From assembly GCF_013425765.1 (NCBI RefSeq), contig NZ_JACCJZ010000004.1, forward strand, positions 248,001-312,000: a DNA stretch of 64,000 nucleotides, written 5' to 3'. Source of the stretch: Luteimonas deserti (lineage in GTDB: Bacteria > Pseudomonadota > Gammaproteobacteria > Xanthomonadales > Xanthomonadaceae). Under the pieces are notes generated by a model. It was given only the letters and a program-made list of their open reading frames with translations, had not been told where the DNA came from and ran no database searches. A program made the translations under genes and the position numbers. The first letter of the stretch is position 1; each line of letters starts with the position of its first letter. Below are positions 35,918 through 46,400 of this stretch, piece after piece.

Positions 35918-38900
35918 CTAAGCTACTTCGACGGTCGAGAGCATAATGCGGAGCCGCTCAAAGTTATCAACCATTTCGTAGCGCACGCGATCTGACGCAG
36001 TGGCGTGGTCGAGGTCATGAAAAAATTGCCGGGCGCACTCGATCTTGGCCAGTTCGATTCCGCGAAGTTCCATGCTCGCCATCGTGCCTTTGGTCTCGGC
36101 GACAAAGTAGATGTGCTTGACGTCGCCGTCCTGCAGCGCAATGGCCCAGTCGGGGTTGTAATCACCGACGGGTGTTGGGATGGCGAAGCCTCGCGGCAAC
36201 TTCGCATACACCACAACCTCGTTCCCGGTCTCCAGATCCGTCGTGAACTGGCGCTCAATCGACGAGTCTCCGTCGATCTCGACGTAGTCGAAGACGTGCT
36301 TGGTCAGAGGAGCCAGTTTTCCGGCGTGGTCAGCGCGGCCCACGACGCGGCCGAAATCCACGCGGCGCTGCGCCATGGTGAAGATGTCGGCATCCCAGCG
36401 ATCCTCCAGCAGGTCGTAGGCCAGGTGCTCCACGACGGCAGCGGCTTTCTGCTCCTTGATCAGGCGGGTGGCCAAGCTCAGGAAGCCTTCGGGGTTGCTC
36501 CGGAACTGTGCAAACACGGGCTGAGCGATCCCGGAGAGGATGCGGGCGACGGTCGCACGCCGCAGCACGGTGGCCTCCGCCAGTTTGCCGACGAGGTCGT
36601 AGCGCACCCCCGAGTGCACCGAGGCCCGGTGCTTGTCGATGCGGCTTTCGCTGACCCGGAATCCGTCTCCTTTCTTCAGTGCGTCCGCGTCGATACCGTC
36701 CTGCTGCTGGCCCGATACCACCGTGTACTGCAGCGGCTGTACATGCAGTTCCTTGTCCAGAGTCGCGATGCACTTGCCCACGAGTTCGTCGCTGTCGAAA
36801 TGTACGGTGTACGCCGCTTTCCGATTGATCCGGTTCCATAGCGCCTGAAACTCGCGCTTGTGGAAGTTCTCGTTCAGACGGTTGATTTGCCCCTTGCGGC
36901 CGTCCTCCGGCGTGGGCAGCAGCGCCTGCGTGAACACGCTGTCCACGAGTTCGAACACCTGTGCAGCGTAGGGCTGCAGTTCGGCTGGCAACGCGGCGCG
37001 CGTGCCCGCCGCCCGCGCCGCGTGGTAGTCCGCGGTGATGGTGGCATGGTCATCGATGTAGTCGTGCTTGAGCAGGTAGCGGTAGATCTGTCGTGCCATG
37101 ACCGGTGTCACGTCGACCCCGCCATCGGGTGCGGCCAGCACCTTTCCGGTGAAGTAGGCCTCGTCCGCCACCCGCGGGCGGTCTGAGAGTGTGTCGCTGA
37201 TGTCCCTCTGCAGCCCTGCCACGAAATCCTTGTAGCTTTCATTCGCCACCACGGTCAGCACGTTGATCTCATGCACGGTGGTCGTGTGATCCATGCGGTC
37301 GCCGTGCTGGTTCACGGCGAGGCGCAAGCCGCGACCCACTTCTTGCCGGCGCGACACCGTGTTGTCGCTGTGCTTGAGCGTGCAGATCACGAAGATGTTG
37401 GGATTGTCCCAGCCCTCGCGCAGCGCCGAGTGGGAAAAGATGAAGCGCACCGGCTCGTCCAGCGACAGCAGACGCTCCTTGTCTTTCAGGATCAGATCGT
37501 AGGCGTCGACATCGTCGGATAGCCCGGCTTCTTCGCCCCGTAGCTTCACGCTCGGGTCGACCAGCCGTTTGCTCTTGCGGTCCTGCGAGAAGTAGCCGTT
37601 GTGGGTGCGTGCCGGGTCGATGCCTTGCAGATAGCGGTGGTAGTCGCGGCTGCCGGCATCCAGATCGAGTTCGAGCACGCGGTTCAGTGCATCCCGGTAC
37701 TCCTCTTCGAAGATGCGCGCGTACTCGCCGCGCTCGTCCTCGCGGCTGTAGTCGCGGTACTTCGCCACCTCGTCAATGAAGAACAGGCTCAGCACCTTGA
37801 TGCCGCGATGGAACAGCACCTGCTCGCGCTCGAAGTGGGCGCTGATCGCTTCCCGGATCTGGATCCGACGCAGCACATCCTCGTGCACGTCGCCCACCGC
37901 CTCGCCGGCATCGAGCACCACGCCGTTGTTGAAATGCACGGTGCCGTCGCGCGCGTCGATGTCACTGACCACATAGCCTTCGCGGTACTGGTCCAGCTCA
38001 CCCGAGAGTCCGAACAGGTTGTCGCCCTTGCGCAGTGTCCGCAGCTCGCGCTTGATCTCGGTCTTGCGCCGCACCTCGATCTCGACGCGCGCCTTGGGCG
38101 CCTTGCTGGGGAACACCCGGATGTCCTGCAGATAAAGATAGCCGTGCGTGCCGGTCTGGCCCTTCACGGTGATGCCGCGCACCGCGATGCGTTTGACCAG
38201 CTTCTGGTTGTAGGCATCCAGCGCGTCAAGCCGGTGGACCTTGTTGTGCGTGGTCCTGTGGGTGGCCGAGTAGCGCAGCAGCACCATCGCCTGGAACGCC
38301 TTCAGCGACTCCAGCGTCTTCTTGCCCTCCATCTTCTGCGGCTCGTCCAGGATCAGGATCGGCCGGTTGGCCGCGATCACGTCGATCGGCTTGCGCGACT
38401 GGAAGGCGTCCAGCTCCTCGTAGATGCGGCGGTTGTCCTTGCCGGTGGCGTTGAAGGCCTGCACGTTGATGACCATCACGTTGATGCCGGCATCCGACGA
38501 GAAGCTCTCCAGCTCGTGCAGGCTCTTGGAGTTGTAGATGAACGCGCGGGCCTTCCGGCCGTAGGCCTGCAGGAAGTGATCGGCCGTGATGGCGAGCGTC
38601 TTGGCCACACCCTCGCGGATCGCGATCGACGGCACCACCACGATGAACTTGCTCCAGCCGTAGCGCTGGTGCAGCTCGAACATGGTCTTGATGTAGCAGT
38701 AGGTCTTGCCGGTGCCCGTCTCCATCTCGACATCCAGATTGATGTCACAGGGCGGGCTGGCCACCAGATCCGGTGAGACCGGCAGGTTCTGCTGGCGTTG
38801 CACCCGCTGGATGTTGTCCAGCAGCTGCGCGCGATTGAGCTGCAGCGGTGCATTGCGGAAGCCCGCCTGTTCCAGCAGCCGCTCGGTCTGCCCTTCGGCG

Positions 38901-39025
38901 GCCCGGCCCGGATCCACCCGGTAGCGCATGGCCGCCGGGTCCGCCATGGGCTGGCCCTGGAAGCAGTCGGCCACGGCCTCGACGGCGGCGGTCTGGTAGG
39001 GCTGGACTTTGAACTTGAGCTTCAT
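35918..39025 (-). CDS. res: type III restriction enzyme Res subunit (DEAD/DEAH helicase-nuclease)
   Basis: 1035 aa. SF2 helicase motifs are METGTGKT (Walker A, 101-108), ILDEPQ (motif II), RYSATHRT (motif III), [12 protein letters not shown] (motif V) and [11 protein letters not shown] (motif VI). The C-terminal PD-(D/E)xK nuclease is intact: Asp959 in NPDW, then Glu977 and Lys979 in AETKG. This is the EcoP15I/EcoP1I Res layout; it cuts DNA with Mod after ATP-dependent site communication. ATG 39025 opens the typical KFKVQPYQ start, and an in-frame ATG at 39082 is possible. It is the last gene of the five-gene island, 105 bases after the regulator gene. Confidence 0.92.
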   Translation of the reverse strand: MKLKFKVQPYQTAAVEAVADCFQGQPMADPAAMRYRVDPGRAAEGQTERLLEQAGFRNAPLQLNRAQLLDNIQRVQRQQNLPVSPDLVASPPCDINLDVEMETGTGKTYCYIKTMFELHQRYGWSKFIVVVPSIAIREGVAKTLAITADHFLQAYGRKARAFIYNSKSLHELESFSSDAGINVMVINVQAFNATGKDNRRIYEELDAFQSRKPIDVIAANRPILILDEPQKMEGKKTLESLKAFQAMVLLRYSATHRTTHNKVHRLDALDAYNQKLVKRIAVRGITVKGQTGTHGYLYLQDIRVFPSKAPKARVEIEVRRKTEIKRELRTLRKGDNLFGLSGELDQYREGYVVSDIDARDGTVHFNNGVVLDAGEAVGDVHEDVLRRIQIREAISAHFEREQVLFHRGIKVLSLFFIDEVAKYRDYSREDERGEYARIFEEEYRDALNRVLELDLDAGSRDYHRYLQGIDPARTHNGYFSQDRKSKRLVDPSVKLRGEEAGLSDDVDAYDLILKDKERLLSLDEPVRFIFSHSALREGWDNPNIFVICTLKHSDNTVSRRQEVGRGLRLAVNQHGDRMDHTTTVHEINVLTVVANESYKDFVAGLQRDISDTLSDRPRVADEAYFTGKVLAAPDGGVDVTPVMARQIYRYLLKHDYIDDHATITADYHAARAAGTRAALPAELQPYAAQVFELVDSVFTQALLPTPEDGRKGQINRLNENFHKREFQALWNRINRKAAYTVHFDSDELVGKCIATLDKELHVQPLQYTVVSGQQQDGIDADALKKGDGFRVSESRIDKHRASVHSGVRYDLVGKLAEATVLRRATVARILSGIAQPVFAQFRSNPEGFLSLATRLIKEQKAAAVVEHLAYDLLEDRWDADIFTMAQRRVDFGRVVGRADHAGKLAPLTKHVFDYVEIDGDSSIERQFTTDLETGNEVVVYAKLPRGFAIPTPVGDYNPDWAIALQDGDVKHIYFVAETKGTMASMELRGIELAKIECARQFFHDLDHATASDRVRYEMVDNFERLRIMLSTVEVA

Positions 39026-39130
39026 GCGGACTGGGGCTGCTCTTTGTGGGCTCTTTGAAGCCTGCGCGAGAAAGAGATGCAACTGGTTGATTTGTATGGG
39101 TCAAGCGGGGTTGTCTCTTTCCTGGCTCTT
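39026..39130 (-). promoter_or_regulatory. res leader region with AAAGAG direct repeats
   Basis: On the minus strand the spacer holds two close pairs of AAAGAG (AAAGAGCC/AAAGAGAC and AAAGAGCC/AAAGAGCA) about 50 bases apart, with TTGACC between them. It may carry an internal promoter or a regulator site for res. If the start at 39082 were used, part of it would be coding. Confidence 0.3.
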
Positions 39131-40792
39131 TCATGGTCTCGTCAACTTCCACCTGGGGGCTGTATCGGACCCGGCATTCACGATCGCGCCCTGCTTCCGC
39201 AGTTTGGTGAGAAGACCGCTGATTTTCCGCGCCTTCTGTTGGTCACTCAGCGCGTCGCTCAGCTTGTCCAGCAGCAACTGGTTGAAATCGGCGCGACTGG
39301 CCTCGCTCTTCAGCGTCAGGTAGTCGGTGATCAGCTTGAGATAGAACGCGTCGTCCTGCCCCCGCGTGCGGATGTAGTCCGCCACGCTGGCCGTCGCCTT
39401 CGCAACCGAGGCCGAGACGAAATAGTTCGGCTTGCGGCCCTCGATGAGCCCAGTCCGGCGCAGACGACCGGCGGCATCATCCGGGATGGCAAGCTTCTTC
39501 TGCACGCGATCCAGCGCCAGGACATCGGCCAACGGCAGGTCGGTGTTCTGAATCAGAAGACGGCTGTATGCGGGGTCGACCACGCCCCCATACAGGGTCA
39601 TCTTCACGGCTTGTGACTCACTCAGATCGTAGTCCGGGAGCGGAAAGTAGCGGCGTACCTGCCCCTGGTAGATCGAATGGATGCCATACCCCATGGTGTC
39701 GATCATGTTCAGCTCGGACATGGCCTGGGTCAGAAATGGATTGCGGTAGCGGAGCGGGGTTTTCTCGCCCCCGATGTATTCGTCAGGCTGTCCCTCGAAG
39801 AAGCCGCCCACGTTCTCGAACAGCAGCCGGTCCGGCCGCTCGGTCACCACCACCCGGCCATTCCGGGTGTAGTCCTGATGGGCAATGCAGTTGTGCAAGG
39901 CCTCCAGCACGATGCGTTGGTCGTACTTGGCAACTTCGACCGGGATCAACTTATCCTGCGGCAGGATGCGCAGCTGCACATTGCGGATGCGCTGGTAGAG
40001 CGCCGTTGTGCTCAGCAGGAAAGGCGGCGCGAAATGCTCATAGGCGCGCTCCTGGCCCTCCAGTTTCCAGGTCAGTTGCGCCGGGTTTGGATTGAGCCAA
40101 TGGGACGCCTCCCGCTTCCCCAGCAGCAATAAGGTCGTGCGGGTGATCGCGCCGTCCTGCGTCAGGCGTGCCCGATCGAGAAAGGTCGCCAGTGGCCACG
40201 CAGCGACCTCGTCGGCGGCAAACCGGTTGGCGTGCTTCTGCGCAAACGAATCCCGCGCCTTGTGCGTTGCGGCCTCGTCCAGGTCATCCAGCGTGGCGCC
40301 CGCCACCACCTGCGCGGTCCAGTCCTGGGCCAAGGTCTGGTTGCGGATCTCGTCCAGCTTGTCCAGGCCCAGCGGGACCAGGCTCTCGCTGGCGCGCGCG
40401 TAGTAGTGCCCCTTCCAGGCGATCGCCATGCCACGGGGCGCGGCAGGGATCTGGAACAGCAGCACGCGGCCGTCTGCGTGATGCAGCTCATGGATATCGC
40501 GGAAGGTGATGCGCGGGTCGCTGTTCTGGGCGATCTGCATCTTCAGCGAGTGCAGGCGCCCGGCCTCCGGCCTGTAATCGGTGCCCACCACGCCGCGGGT
40601 GCGGTTGTTCACGCCGAAGATCAGCCAGCCGCACTCGGCCCCACGCAGGTTGGCCTCATTGGCCAGCGCAGCAAAGTACCTGCCGATATCGTCAGTGCCG
40701 AAGGCGTCGGTGGCCTGCTTGAACTCCACCACCTCGCTCTCCCAGCGGGCGATCAGCTCGGCCAGCAACGCTTGCAGCTCGGTCTTGTCCAT
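39131..40792 (-). CDS. AlbA_2/AAA-4-type DNA-binding regulator with HATPase-like domain
   Basis: 553 aa. The N-terminal AlbA_2 (divergent AAA-4, Schlafen-like) domain shows EVVEFKQA, RYFAALANEANLRG and GWLIFGVNN. A middle domain of the HATPase_c_4 type has ALHNCIAHQDYTRNGRVVV and LLFENVGGFF, followed by IDTMGYGIHSIY. The C-terminal part looks like winged helices (FNQLLLDKLSDAL, GLLTKLRKQGAIV). Such proteins are annotated as transcriptional regulators and often sit in restriction and toxin loci. The start is 41 bases after a 30-bp near-palindrome, a likely own operator. It lies between mod and res, so it may time nuclease expression. Confidence 0.85.
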   Translation of the reverse strand: MDKTELQALLAELIARWESEVVEFKQATDAFGTDDIGRYFAALANEANLRGAECGWLIFGVNNRTRGVVGTDYRPEAGRLHSLKMQIAQNSDPRITFRDIHELHHADGRVLLFQIPAAPRGMAIAWKGHYYARASESLVPLGLDKLDEIRNQTLAQDWTAQVVAGATLDDLDEAATHKARDSFAQKHANRFAADEVAAWPLATFLDRARLTQDGAITRTTLLLLGKREASHWLNPNPAQLTWKLEGQERAYEHFAPPFLLSTTALYQRIRNVQLRILPQDKLIPVEVAKYDQRIVLEALHNCIAHQDYTRNGRVVVTERPDRLLFENVGGFFEGQPDEYIGGEKTPLRYRNPFLTQAMSELNMIDTMGYGIHSIYQGQVRRYFPLPDYDLSESQAVKMTLYGGVVDPAYSRLLIQNTDLPLADVLALDRVQKKLAIPDDAAGRLRRTGLIEGRKPNYFVSASVAKATASVADYIRTRGQDDAFYLKLITDYLTLKSEASRADFNQLLLDKLSDALSDQQKARKISGLLTKLRKQGAIVNAGSDTAPRWKLTRP

Positions 40793-40826
40793 GTGCGCCT
40801 CAGCGATCTGCGAGTTCTATGCGTCG

Positions 40827-40856
40827 GACCATATTCGTGACGTCACGAAAATGGTC
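40827..40856. promoter_or_regulatory. 30-bp near-perfect palindrome upstream of the regulator gene
   Basis: The core TTCGTGACGTCACGAA (40834-40849) is a perfect 16-bp palindrome. Extending outward, 14 of 15 base pairs match over 30 bp, with one A-A mismatch. It fills half of the 67-base mod/regulator gap. There is no loop, so a protein-binding operator fits better than a terminator. Confidence 0.6.
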
Positions 40857-40859
40857 GTC

Positions 40860-42737
40860 TCACAGAGTCCGGACTTCGGTGGAGGGCGACAGGGTCTTGA
40901 AGATCTGCTCCACATTGACCCGCGCGTTGTCGCTCGCGAAGCCGGCATCGCGGAACACCACGCGCAGCGGCTGGCGCGCGGCCAGCTGCTTGACGAAGGT
41001 CTCGTCGACGCTGCCGTCGGCCGCGAAGCACGCGGCCAGTGCATTGCCGTCGACAAAGAACACCTCGCGGCCGCCGATGTCCTCGCGAGCGATCGGCAAT
41101 GCCAGATCCACGCCCCAGTCCAGCAGCACCTGGAACAGCAGATCCTCGGCCGTGCGGCCCGGGCGGATGTTGTCGATCTGGCCGAGCAGGTCGTCCTGCT
41201 TCAACTCGTCGGGGCGGTAGTACACCTCGGCCATGTTGGAGGTGTCGATCTTGAGAACGCGAAAGCCGGTGTCGGTCGTTGTGTCGGGATGGGTGTCACG
41301 CAAGTCCTGACCGACATTGCGGATGCGCCGCAGCCCCATCTCGAAGATCGACGCCATGCCCGGCTCCGGTTTCGGCAGAGGCTCGGTGATCTGTACGCCG
41401 ATAAAGCGCCGGTTGCCACCATCCTCTGCGTTCTGTTTGAGCACGGCATGGGCAGTGGATGCGCTGCCGCTGAAGAAATCCAGCACCACATCCCCCGCAT
41501 CCGGTTCGCCTGCGAGCTGCAGGACGCGCTGCAACAGTTCCACTGGCTTGACGGAGTTCAGCACATTCTCCGTGTGCTCGAACTGCACGTACTTGAGCAG
41601 GGTCTTCTTGGCGTCTTGGGTGTGGCCGACTTCTGAGTAAGGCCAGAGAGTCTGCGGCGTGCGACCACCGGACACCTCGGATAGAAACTTCTTCACCGCA
41701 GGCGTGTTGTTGCCCTCAGCACCCCACCAGATGCGCCGGTCTGCATCGAGCGCCTTGAACTTCACCTCGTCGGTGACCCAGTAGCGCCCTGTGGGCGGCC
41801 CGGGAATCACGCGGCCGGTTGGGCTGGTGACGGCATACATACCTGCGTCATATCGGTTTCGAGCCGACATGTCCGCTGCCTTCCACGGCCCGCGCGGGTC
41901 GTTGTCAGGGTTTTTGTAGCGGGCCTCCATTGCTTCCGTCCGGGCGAGTTGCTGTGGCCGCCACTTCGACTTCTCGCGCGCGTATACGAGCAGATAGTCG
42001 TGGTCCTCAGAAAACCAGTCCGCAGTGTTCTTTGGTGCGTAAACCTTCTGCCAGATGATCTGTGCTACGAAGTTTTCTTCGCCGAACACCTCGCTGCAAA
42101 CCTTGCGCAGGTTGTCGACCTCGTGATCGTCAATCGAGATGAAGACAACGCCATCGTTTCTCAGGAGATTTCGGGCCAACTGCAGGCGCGGATAAATCAT
42201 GCTCAGCCAATCGGAATGGAAGCGACCGTTCGCCTCGGTGTTTGCGATCAGGCGCCTGCCTGCTTCGTCGGTCTGATTGGACTGGGCGAGATAGCTCTCG
42301 GCATCGTCCTTGAAATCATCGTCGTAGATGAAATCGCGGCCGGTGTTGTAGGGCGGATCGATGTAGATCAGCTTGACCTTGCCCAGGTACGTCTCCTGCA
42401 GCAGCTTGAGCGCATCCAGGTTGTCGCCTTCGATGAACAGGTTCTGCGTGGTGTCGAAGTCCACGCTCTCGTCGCGGCACGGGCGCAAGGTCTTGGCGAT
42501 CGGCGCATTCGCGGCCAGCAGCGCCTCGCGCTTGCCGGGCCAGTCCAGCCGGTAGCGTTCCTGCGGACCTTCGACGAGGTGATCACTCAGCGCCTGGCGC
42601 AGCAGATCGAAATCGATCGCCCGCTGAAGCGTGCCGTCCGCGCCTTGGCGCTCGGTCACGCAACCCGGAAACAGTTTGGCGAGCCGATCGATGTTGGCGG
42701 CGACAAGGTCGGGCGAGTGCATCTTCAATCTGTCCAT
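40860..42737 (-). CDS. mod: type III DNA methyltransferase Mod (beta class adenine-N6)
   Basis: 625 aa. Motif IV DPPYNTG (127-133) comes before motif I DFFSGSAS (420-427), the beta-class order of type III Mod proteins; the target-recognition region lies between (about 190-410). LIYIDPPY and GRFHSDWLSMIYPRL are typical Mod phrases. The C-terminus (EVYYRPDELKQDDLL onward) resembles the Mod tail that contacts Res. ATG 42737 has GAAGGAAG upstream. Single lines in the target-recognition part count only 30/60 GC, below the gene ends and far below the chromosome. Confidence 0.93.
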   Translation of the reverse strand: MDRLKMHSPDLVAANIDRLAKLFPGCVTERQGADGTLQRAIDFDLLRQALSDHLVEGPQERYRLDWPGKREALLAANAPIAKTLRPCRDESVDFDTTQNLFIEGDNLDALKLLQETYLGKVKLIYIDPPYNTGRDFIYDDDFKDDAESYLAQSNQTDEAGRRLIANTEANGRFHSDWLSMIYPRLQLARNLLRNDGVVFISIDDHEVDNLRKVCSEVFGEENFVAQIIWQKVYAPKNTADWFSEDHDYLLVYAREKSKWRPQQLARTEAMEARYKNPDNDPRGPWKAADMSARNRYDAGMYAVTSPTGRVIPGPPTGRYWVTDEVKFKALDADRRIWWGAEGNNTPAVKKFLSEVSGGRTPQTLWPYSEVGHTQDAKKTLLKYVQFEHTENVLNSVKPVELLQRVLQLAGEPDAGDVVLDFFSGSASTAHAVLKQNAEDGGNRRFIGVQITEPLPKPEPGMASIFEMGLRRIRNVGQDLRDTHPDTTTDTGFRVLKIDTSNMAEVYYRPDELKQDDLLGQIDNIRPGRTAEDLLFQVLLDWGVDLALPIAREDIGGREVFFVDGNALAACFAADGSVDETFVKQLAARQPLRVVFRDAGFASDNARVNVEQIFKTLSPSTEVRTL

Positions 42738-42807
42738 CGAGCTTCCTTCAGTGATCGGCCGCTGCGCCTGTGGCGCGCAGCCCGGCATTATGGCGCCGGC
42801 CGCGGGT

Positions 42808-43485
42808 CTATTCGCCCGGCTCGCGCAGTTGCGCGAGCCGACGTTGCGCCTCGCGCAGCTGCTGGTTGATCTGGACCTTGCGGTTGAACTGCGTCTCGGC
42901 GTGCAGCCTGGCCTGCAGCCGGGCGCCGTCGCGTTCGGCCAGCCGCACGGCGGCGAGACGTGCGAGCAGGGCATCGAGCGTTTCGCCGCGGCGCCCGGCC
43001 AGCGGGACCAGGGCGCGCATCAGCGCCTGATGCAGGCCGGCGAGATCCAGCGCGACCGGCAACGGGTGGCGAGCGGCCTCGGCGGCCACCCACGTCCCCG
43101 CGATGTAGGCCCCCAGAACCTGCTTGCCGGCGGTGGCCGCACTGGCACGTTTGGGTGCCCCCACCGTGCAGGTGCCTGCATCGCCCGTCACTTCGAACAG
43201 CAACGGGGACGGGATGGCCAGATCGATGGCGCGCAGCAGCGGCTCGCTGGCGGTCGCCACGCCCGGCTTCAGGCGCAGGCGGAAGACCTGAAACTCCGGC
43301 AGGCCGCCGGGCGGCAGGTTGAGGGTGGTGGTGGCGAGCTTGCAGGCCCAGCTGATCTCCGCCAGCTCCCGGGTCACGCGCTCGCGCAGGCCGGGCGGCT
43401 TGCCGGCGCGGGCCAGCACCTCGGTCTTGCTGATGGCGCGGTCCACGCGGGTGGCGGGCGGCCAGTCGAAGACGACGGCGCTCAT
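42808..43485 (-). CDS. DUF4391 domain protein
   Basis: 225 aa, matching the DUF4391 family in the N-terminal RVDRAISKTEVL, the central EIQVF-like EFQVFRLRL and the LPVALDLAGLHQALMRAL region; the family has no known activity. The last 60 residues are charged and helical, probably a coiled coil (EAQRRLAQL). Its start overlaps the SNF2 helicase stop by 4 bp (ATGA), so the two are translated together and likely work together. The next gene, mod, follows after 70 bases that hold a CTGCGC/GCGCAG hairpin (42762-42780). Confidence 0.75.
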   Translation of the reverse strand: MSAVVFDWPPATRVDRAISKTEVLARAGKPPGLRERVTRELAEISWACKLATTTLNLPPGGLPEFQVFRLRLKPGVATASEPLLRAIDLAIPSPLLFEVTGDAGTCTVGAPKRASAATAGKQVLGAYIAGTWVAAEAARHPLPVALDLAGLHQALMRALVPLAGRRGETLDALLARLAAVRLAERDGARLQARLHAETQFNRKVQINQQLREAQRRLAQLREPGE

Positions 43486-46400
43486 GCAGCCTGCGGCATC
43501 GCCTGGACCGCGAGGAAGCAGATCAGCTCGAAATCATCGAGGCCGGCGATGGCGTCGGTGAGCGCCGTCGTGGTGGGGCTGCCGAACAGGGTGTCCATGT
43601 CCTGATCGGCCTTGCGGTCGATGATGGCCTCGATGGCGCGATCGAGCAGGCGCGAATAGGCGGTCATGTCGCGGCCGTCGTCGGTGGCGCGGTTGAACAG
43701 GCGACAGGCGGGGGCGAGGGGCGCGTCGCGGCCCTTGCAGGACGCGCGTGCGATGTCGAGGATCTGCTTGACCTGGGTGTGGTCGGCCACGACGCGGCCG
43801 GCGTCGCTCACGTAGACCAGATAGTAGGGATGCAGCCGGTTGAGCTGCTGGATGTTGACCCCGTGGTTGCGGTTGCGCAGCGCGAAGATCGCGCCGGGGT
43901 GGAGGCCGCGCGGCGGATCCGCCGGCAACACCGCATGCAGGCCGGTCGGCAGGCTGCCGAGCCCGTCGCTGTGCCGCAGATGGTTGAGCAGATCCATGCG
44001 GAAGTCGTTGAGCCCAAGATCGGTGATGGACACGCCCGTGCGGACATCCTCCAGTTCGATTACTTCGTCCTGCAGGCGGCGCAGCTGTTCCTTGCGGTAG
44101 GCCACGTCGTTGTCGTTGGCGCCGTGGCGCAGCACGTTGTCGTCGGCCGTGGCCACCACGTCGGAAATGACCATGCGGTTTTCCACCCGCTCCTTGAGGT
44201 TGATGTACTCGTCCAGCGTGATGTCGGGCCAGAAGTTGATCAGCTGGATGCTGGCGTTGGGCGAGCCGATGCGGTCGATCCGGCCGAAGCGCTGGATGAT
44301 GCGCACCGGGTTCCAGTGGATGTCGTAGTTGATGACGCAGTCGCAGTCCTGCAGGTTCTGGCCTTCGGAGATGCAGTCGGTGCCGATGAGTACCTCGATC
44401 TCGCCCGGCTCGTCAGGCAGGCGCTGGTCCTTCTGCTTCGCGCGGGGCGAGAACAGCGTGAGCACGCTCTGGAAGTCGTAGCCCTTGCCCAGCGTCGTGC
44501 GCGGTGCATCGGAGCCGGTGACGATGCCGGTGTGCAGCTGGTGGCGCTGCAGCAGCGGGGCGCTCAGCTGACGGTAGAGATAGTGCGCGGTATCCGCGAA
44601 TGCCGTAAAGACCAGCACCTTGCGGTTGCCGGTGTTGAAGGGCGCGGCGAGCTTGACTTCGATCTGGGCCAAGAGGTGTTGCAGCTTGGCGTCATCCTCC
44701 GGGGGAACCTTGGCCATTTCGTCCAACAGGGCGCCGATCACGGCCAGATCCTGTGTCAACTCATGCTGCCAGCGCGGCAGATCCATGTCGGCGAGATCGA
44801 TCCGGATCTTGCCGCCGATGCTCTGGTCGGCATCGGGCAGCTCATCGGCGTCCGGTTCGGCATTCTCCAGGGCGTCGACCAGGTCGAGGATGCCGGGGTC
44901 GCCGGCGCCCTGCAGAAAGCGCTCGATGCGCGACAAGGTCTCGGTGTGGGTGTCCTGCAGCTTCCGCAATGTCATGCGGAACGCCTCGACCGAGCTCTCC
45001 AGGCGCTTGAGCAGGTTCACCGTCATCAGCCGCTGCAGGCTCTTCTCACGGTCCGCCTGCTTGAAGGTGCCGCCGCCGCCGGCGACCTCGGTGTCGTACA
45101 ACGCCTCGTACTTCTTCACCCGGCTCGGGAGCAGGTAGCTGACGGGCGCATACACCGCGAGCTTCAGCTGCGACAGCTGCTGGAAGATGGCGTTGAAGCC
45201 GATGACGTCATCGCGCGCGGTCAGCGGCGAGTGGATCGAAATCGGCTTGCGTCGCTCGGGGAAGTGACCGATGTCGGTCGTGTCGTAGAAGGTCTCGATG
45301 TGGCGACGCGACCGCGCGATGGTGACGCTGTCGAGCAGGTCGAAGAAGTCGTAGTCGAGCATCGCCAGGATCGCATCGGGCGTTCTAGCGTCTAGTGGCA
45401 GCCGCGACCAGGTGTTGAACGCGCCCTGGGCGCTATTGAAGATCTCCTGCACGCTGCGGTTCGAGCCGAGGCGGCTGCGCAGGTTTTCTTCCTTGCCTTC
45501 GTAGGCCAACGCCAGCTGGTTGCGCAGATCGTTGAAGCGGTTGTTGACCGGCGTGGCCGACAGCATCAGCACCTTGGTCTTGACGCCCTGGCGGATGACC
45601 CGGTGCATCAGCTTCTGGTAGCGGGTTTCCCGGTCCTTGAACGCATCGTTGTTGCGGAAGTTGTGCGACTCGTCGATGACGACAAGGTCGTAGTTGCCCC
45701 AGTTGATGCGATCCAGCGGCATGCCCAGGGATTCGCCGCGATCGCGCTGCAGATCGGTGTGACACAGCACGTCGTAGCTGAAGCGGTCGGCGACGAATGG
45801 ATTGGTCCTGAGATTCCGGTTGAAGGTGATCCAGTTGTCCGCCAGCTTCTTGGGACACAGCACCAGCACCGATTTGTTGCGCAGCTCGTAGTACTTGATC
45901 ACTGCCAGTGCGGTGAAGGTCTTGCCCAGGCCAACGCTGTCGGCAAGGATGCAGCCGTTGTAGGTCTCCAGCTTGTTGATGATTCCTGTCGCGGCATCGC
46001 GCTGGAAGTTGAACAGCTTGTTCCAGACCAAGGTGTCCTGATAGCCCGTACGGTCGTTCGGCAGAACGTCCTCGCTCAGGTCTTCGAGGAACTCGCTGAA
46101 GATGTTGTAGAGCAGGAAGAAGTAGATCCGTTCTGGGGAATTCTCCCGATACACCGATGCGATATGGTCGTGCAGGCGTTCGCTGACGTCCTCCACGCGA
46201 CTGTCGTCGTGCCAGATGCGGTCGAACAACTCCAGGAATTGCTGCGTGTGCGGCGCTTCGTTGAAACGAGTGACGTAGTTGGAGACCGCATCGCCCGGCT
46301 GGTATCCGAGATCGACCGCCGTGAAGCCGTGGAGTGGCTGGTAGACGGCATGTTCTTCCGCAGTGCGCAGGCAGGCGAACTGCTGCATGGGCGCCGCACC

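Noticed and set aside
42762-42780. CTGCGC/GCGCAG hairpin between DUF4391 and mod as a terminator
   Set aside because: Stem is short, has a 7-base loop and no U-tract; mod most likely depends on read-through from upstream.
43779-45395. Long antisense open frame within the SNF2 helicase gene, and similar ones opposite ppc and the hybrid kinase
   Set aside because: High GC removes stop codons from the opposite strand; no domain, start signal or spacing supports them.
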